Source of the DNA: a virus | Direction: 5' to 3' (one strand) | DNA: 32,414 bases | IMG/VR virus record: IMGVR_UViG_3300014501_001242 | Span: 1-32,414 of that record | Shown: positions 31,146-32,414 of the stretch, piece after piece | Layout of the letters: the number at the start of each line of letters is the position of its first letter | Position numbering within the stretch: the first letter of the stretch is position 1 | Translations under genes and position numbers: made by a program | The notes under the pieces: generated by a model | What the model was told of the DNA's origin: nothing | Database searches by the model: none | Seen by the model: only the letters and a program-made list of their open reading frames with translations

Positions 31146-32414
31146 TTACGGCTTTTGCCCCGTCTTATCCTTTGCAAAGTAAGCAGCGTATACGGCATCG
31201 CAGCAGGGTTTGACGATCTTCGGGTTACGCAGAACGTATCTGTCATCCATGCCGCTACTATGCCCCACAAAGATATTACTCAACTGCGATTGTATATTAG
31301 CGGCTACTGCTTCTGTATATGCTCCGTCTCGCAATTGAGAGCCTGTTACCGCTACTTCTGCTTTCTTGGCAATTCGCATAAACCGCCGATGTCCACCACA
31401 TTGCTTCAATGCTTCGCCAGCGTAACTAACAAATATCTCATCGCGGTTATGCGGCAAAGCGTTTAACGCTTCTATCGTCTCTGGCCATAATACCGCCGCT
31501 CGCAACTGTCTGCCTGTTTTGTTTCTTCTAGTCAGTAGACAATCGTTATTGATTTCATCCCATCGCAAACCGATTACTTCCTTAACATATAACGCCGCGT
31601 TGAGCATTAGTAAAACCATCGCTCTATCTTGTGGGTCTACAGCAGCGTCCAGTAGTTTATGGAAGTCGTCTACGTCTACTGGCTTAGGATTAGATACTAC
31701 TGTTTCTTCGGAAGGATGGAGCAACTCGGGGGCAATATAACCTTGTATACGAGTTATAGCGTCAACGGCTACCGCCCTGCCCTTTGCGAGCGTAAAGACG
31801 CGGCGTATACCGCCGATTACATGCGATTGCGTCTTAGGGCCGTAGGCTTCGTGCAATGTATCGCGAAACGCAACAACCAACTCGGGGTCTATCTCATCAA
31901 GCGTTTTTAATTCTATCTCTTCCACAAAATAATCCCAAGCCTTGAGAACTTTCTTCTTTTGCTCAACTGACTTTTTGTAATGCGTTTCGAAGAGGCTTCG
32001 AAGTTCTGCGGGCTTTGGCAAGGGCTGTTGCGGCTTCGCCAGCGGCAGATAAGCCAGTCGCTCTACGCCAGTCTGCTCCGCCATCCATTGCGGCTTGGTG
32101 CGTATCTGTTCGCCTATCCAAGCGAAGAAACGTTTTTCATGGAATACGGCAAACCCACGATTGAGCTCAATCCATTGCGTGTCGCTGCTGAAGATGCCCG
32201 GATCACGGAGAACATTGGTGGGCCGCTCGTACTTGGCTTTGATGTCCGGATTTTTGAGTTCGCGGAACTTGGCGATTGCTTTGGCTTCGTCTGGTTCGGA
32301 GAACCGAATTGACGTGCCAATGACTCGCCAGCGTCCATCGGGTTGCTTGCTCAATCCGACAATAGGATTTCCATCGGCGGCTATATGATGTCGCTGTTTT
32401 CTGCCTGTTTTCAT
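31146..32414 (-). CDS. int: Tyrosine recombinase (integrase), divergent catalytic set
   Basis: A 422-residue integrase with the ATG exactly at the window edge; whether it is the native start cannot be checked. An arm-type/SAM-like N-terminal half (about 140-240 core-binding) is followed by the catalytic domain. Catalytic positions: box I Arg replaced by Tyr276 in ALYVKEV; Lys299 plausible; box II His replaced by Ser359 and Arg362 kept in SQLRDGAY; His385 in VGHSS and the nucleophile Tyr393 kept. I recall similar box changes in planctomycete integrases. It should integrate the phage, if the changes are tolerated. Confidence 0.88.
   Translation of the reverse strand: MKTGRKQRHHIAADGNPIVGLSKQPDGRWRVIGTSIRFSEPDEAKAIAKFRELKNPDIKAKYERPTNVLRDPGIFSSDTQWIELNRGFAVFHEKRFFAWIGEQIRTKPQWMAEQTGVERLAYLPLAKPQQPLPKPAELRSLFETHYKKSVEQKKKVLKAWDYFVEEIELKTLDEIDPELVVAFRDTLHEAYGPKTQSHVIGGIRRVFTLAKGRAVAVDAITRIQGYIAPELLHPSEETVVSNPKPVDVDDFHKLLDAAVDPQDRAMVLLMLNAALYVKEVIGLRWDEINNDCLLTRRNKTGRQLRAAVLWPETIEALNALPHNRDEIFVSYAGEALKQCGGHRRFMRIAKKAEVAVTGSQLRDGAYTEAVAANIQSQLSNIFVGHSSGMDDRYVLRNPKIVKPCCDAVYAAYFAKDKTGQKP

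Overview
The window is most of a temperate, tailed, siphovirus-type phage genome (prophage or phage contig). The host is probably a planctomycete or a related bacterium. That rests on the divergent tyrosine integrase (catalytic Arg and His of boxes I and II replaced, which I recall as common in planctomycete integrases), the solo serine recombinase, and repeated HNH/AP2-type genes. It is inference, not proof. The window cuts into a tail-fibre gene on the left and ends exactly at the integrase start codon on the right, so att sites and lysis genes were not seen.

Layout. (1) 1-21734, all minus strand, read right to left: the late virion operon. It holds a small-terminase-position protein, TerL, a portal fused to an SPP1-gp7-like minor head protein, an HNH-AP2 homing endonuclease, a small basic ORF, prohead protease, major capsid, a head-tail connector with an extra N-terminal domain, head closure, gp10-like neck protein, tail terminator, tail tube, a tail chaperone pair joined by a canonical -1 slippery site (CCCTTTT), tape measure and three distal tail proteins. 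After these come four translationally coupled glycan-modifying genes: a GT71-like/GT9-like fusion, a GT2, a GT-B/methyltransferase fusion and a sulfotransferase. Then follow a coiled-coil/winged-helix-like protein, a terminator, and a fibre gene made of about 100 Gly-X-Ser triplets with X mostly Tyr or Phe. The cassette next to this Ser/Tyr-rich fibre suggests a phage system that glycosylates, methylates and sulfates its own receptor-binding fibre, or else remodels host glycans. (2) 21735-23716, plus strand: an operator-rich divergent region, a beta-rich fibre/decoration-like protein, several small genes, and a strong terminator. (3) 23816-25592: a serine recombinase preceded by a 13-bp inverted repeat and two more dyads, two zinc-ribbon microproteins, a MerR/excisionase-like HTH protein and a 39-residue protein, all minus. 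(4) 25593-26100, plus: one single-pass membrane protein and an 18-bp perfect hairpin. (5) 26124-31047: a lambda-O-like replication initiator whose own gene carries five iterons translated in two reading frames, preceded by a leader able to form a pseudoknot around its start; then a decayed HNH-AP2 protein, small early genes, a Dam-type methylase and, divergently, an Xre-like regulator. (6) 31146-32414: tyrosine integrase, minus.

The likely unit is a lysogenic phage that uses host polymerases (no helicase, primase or polymerase is visible). It replicates from an origin embedded in its initiator gene and builds a non-contractile tail ending in low-complexity fibres modified by phage-encoded enzymes. 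The strongest candidates for new biology are the fibre/glycan/sulfate cassette, the initiator leader switch with the embedded origin, and the leaderless promoters.
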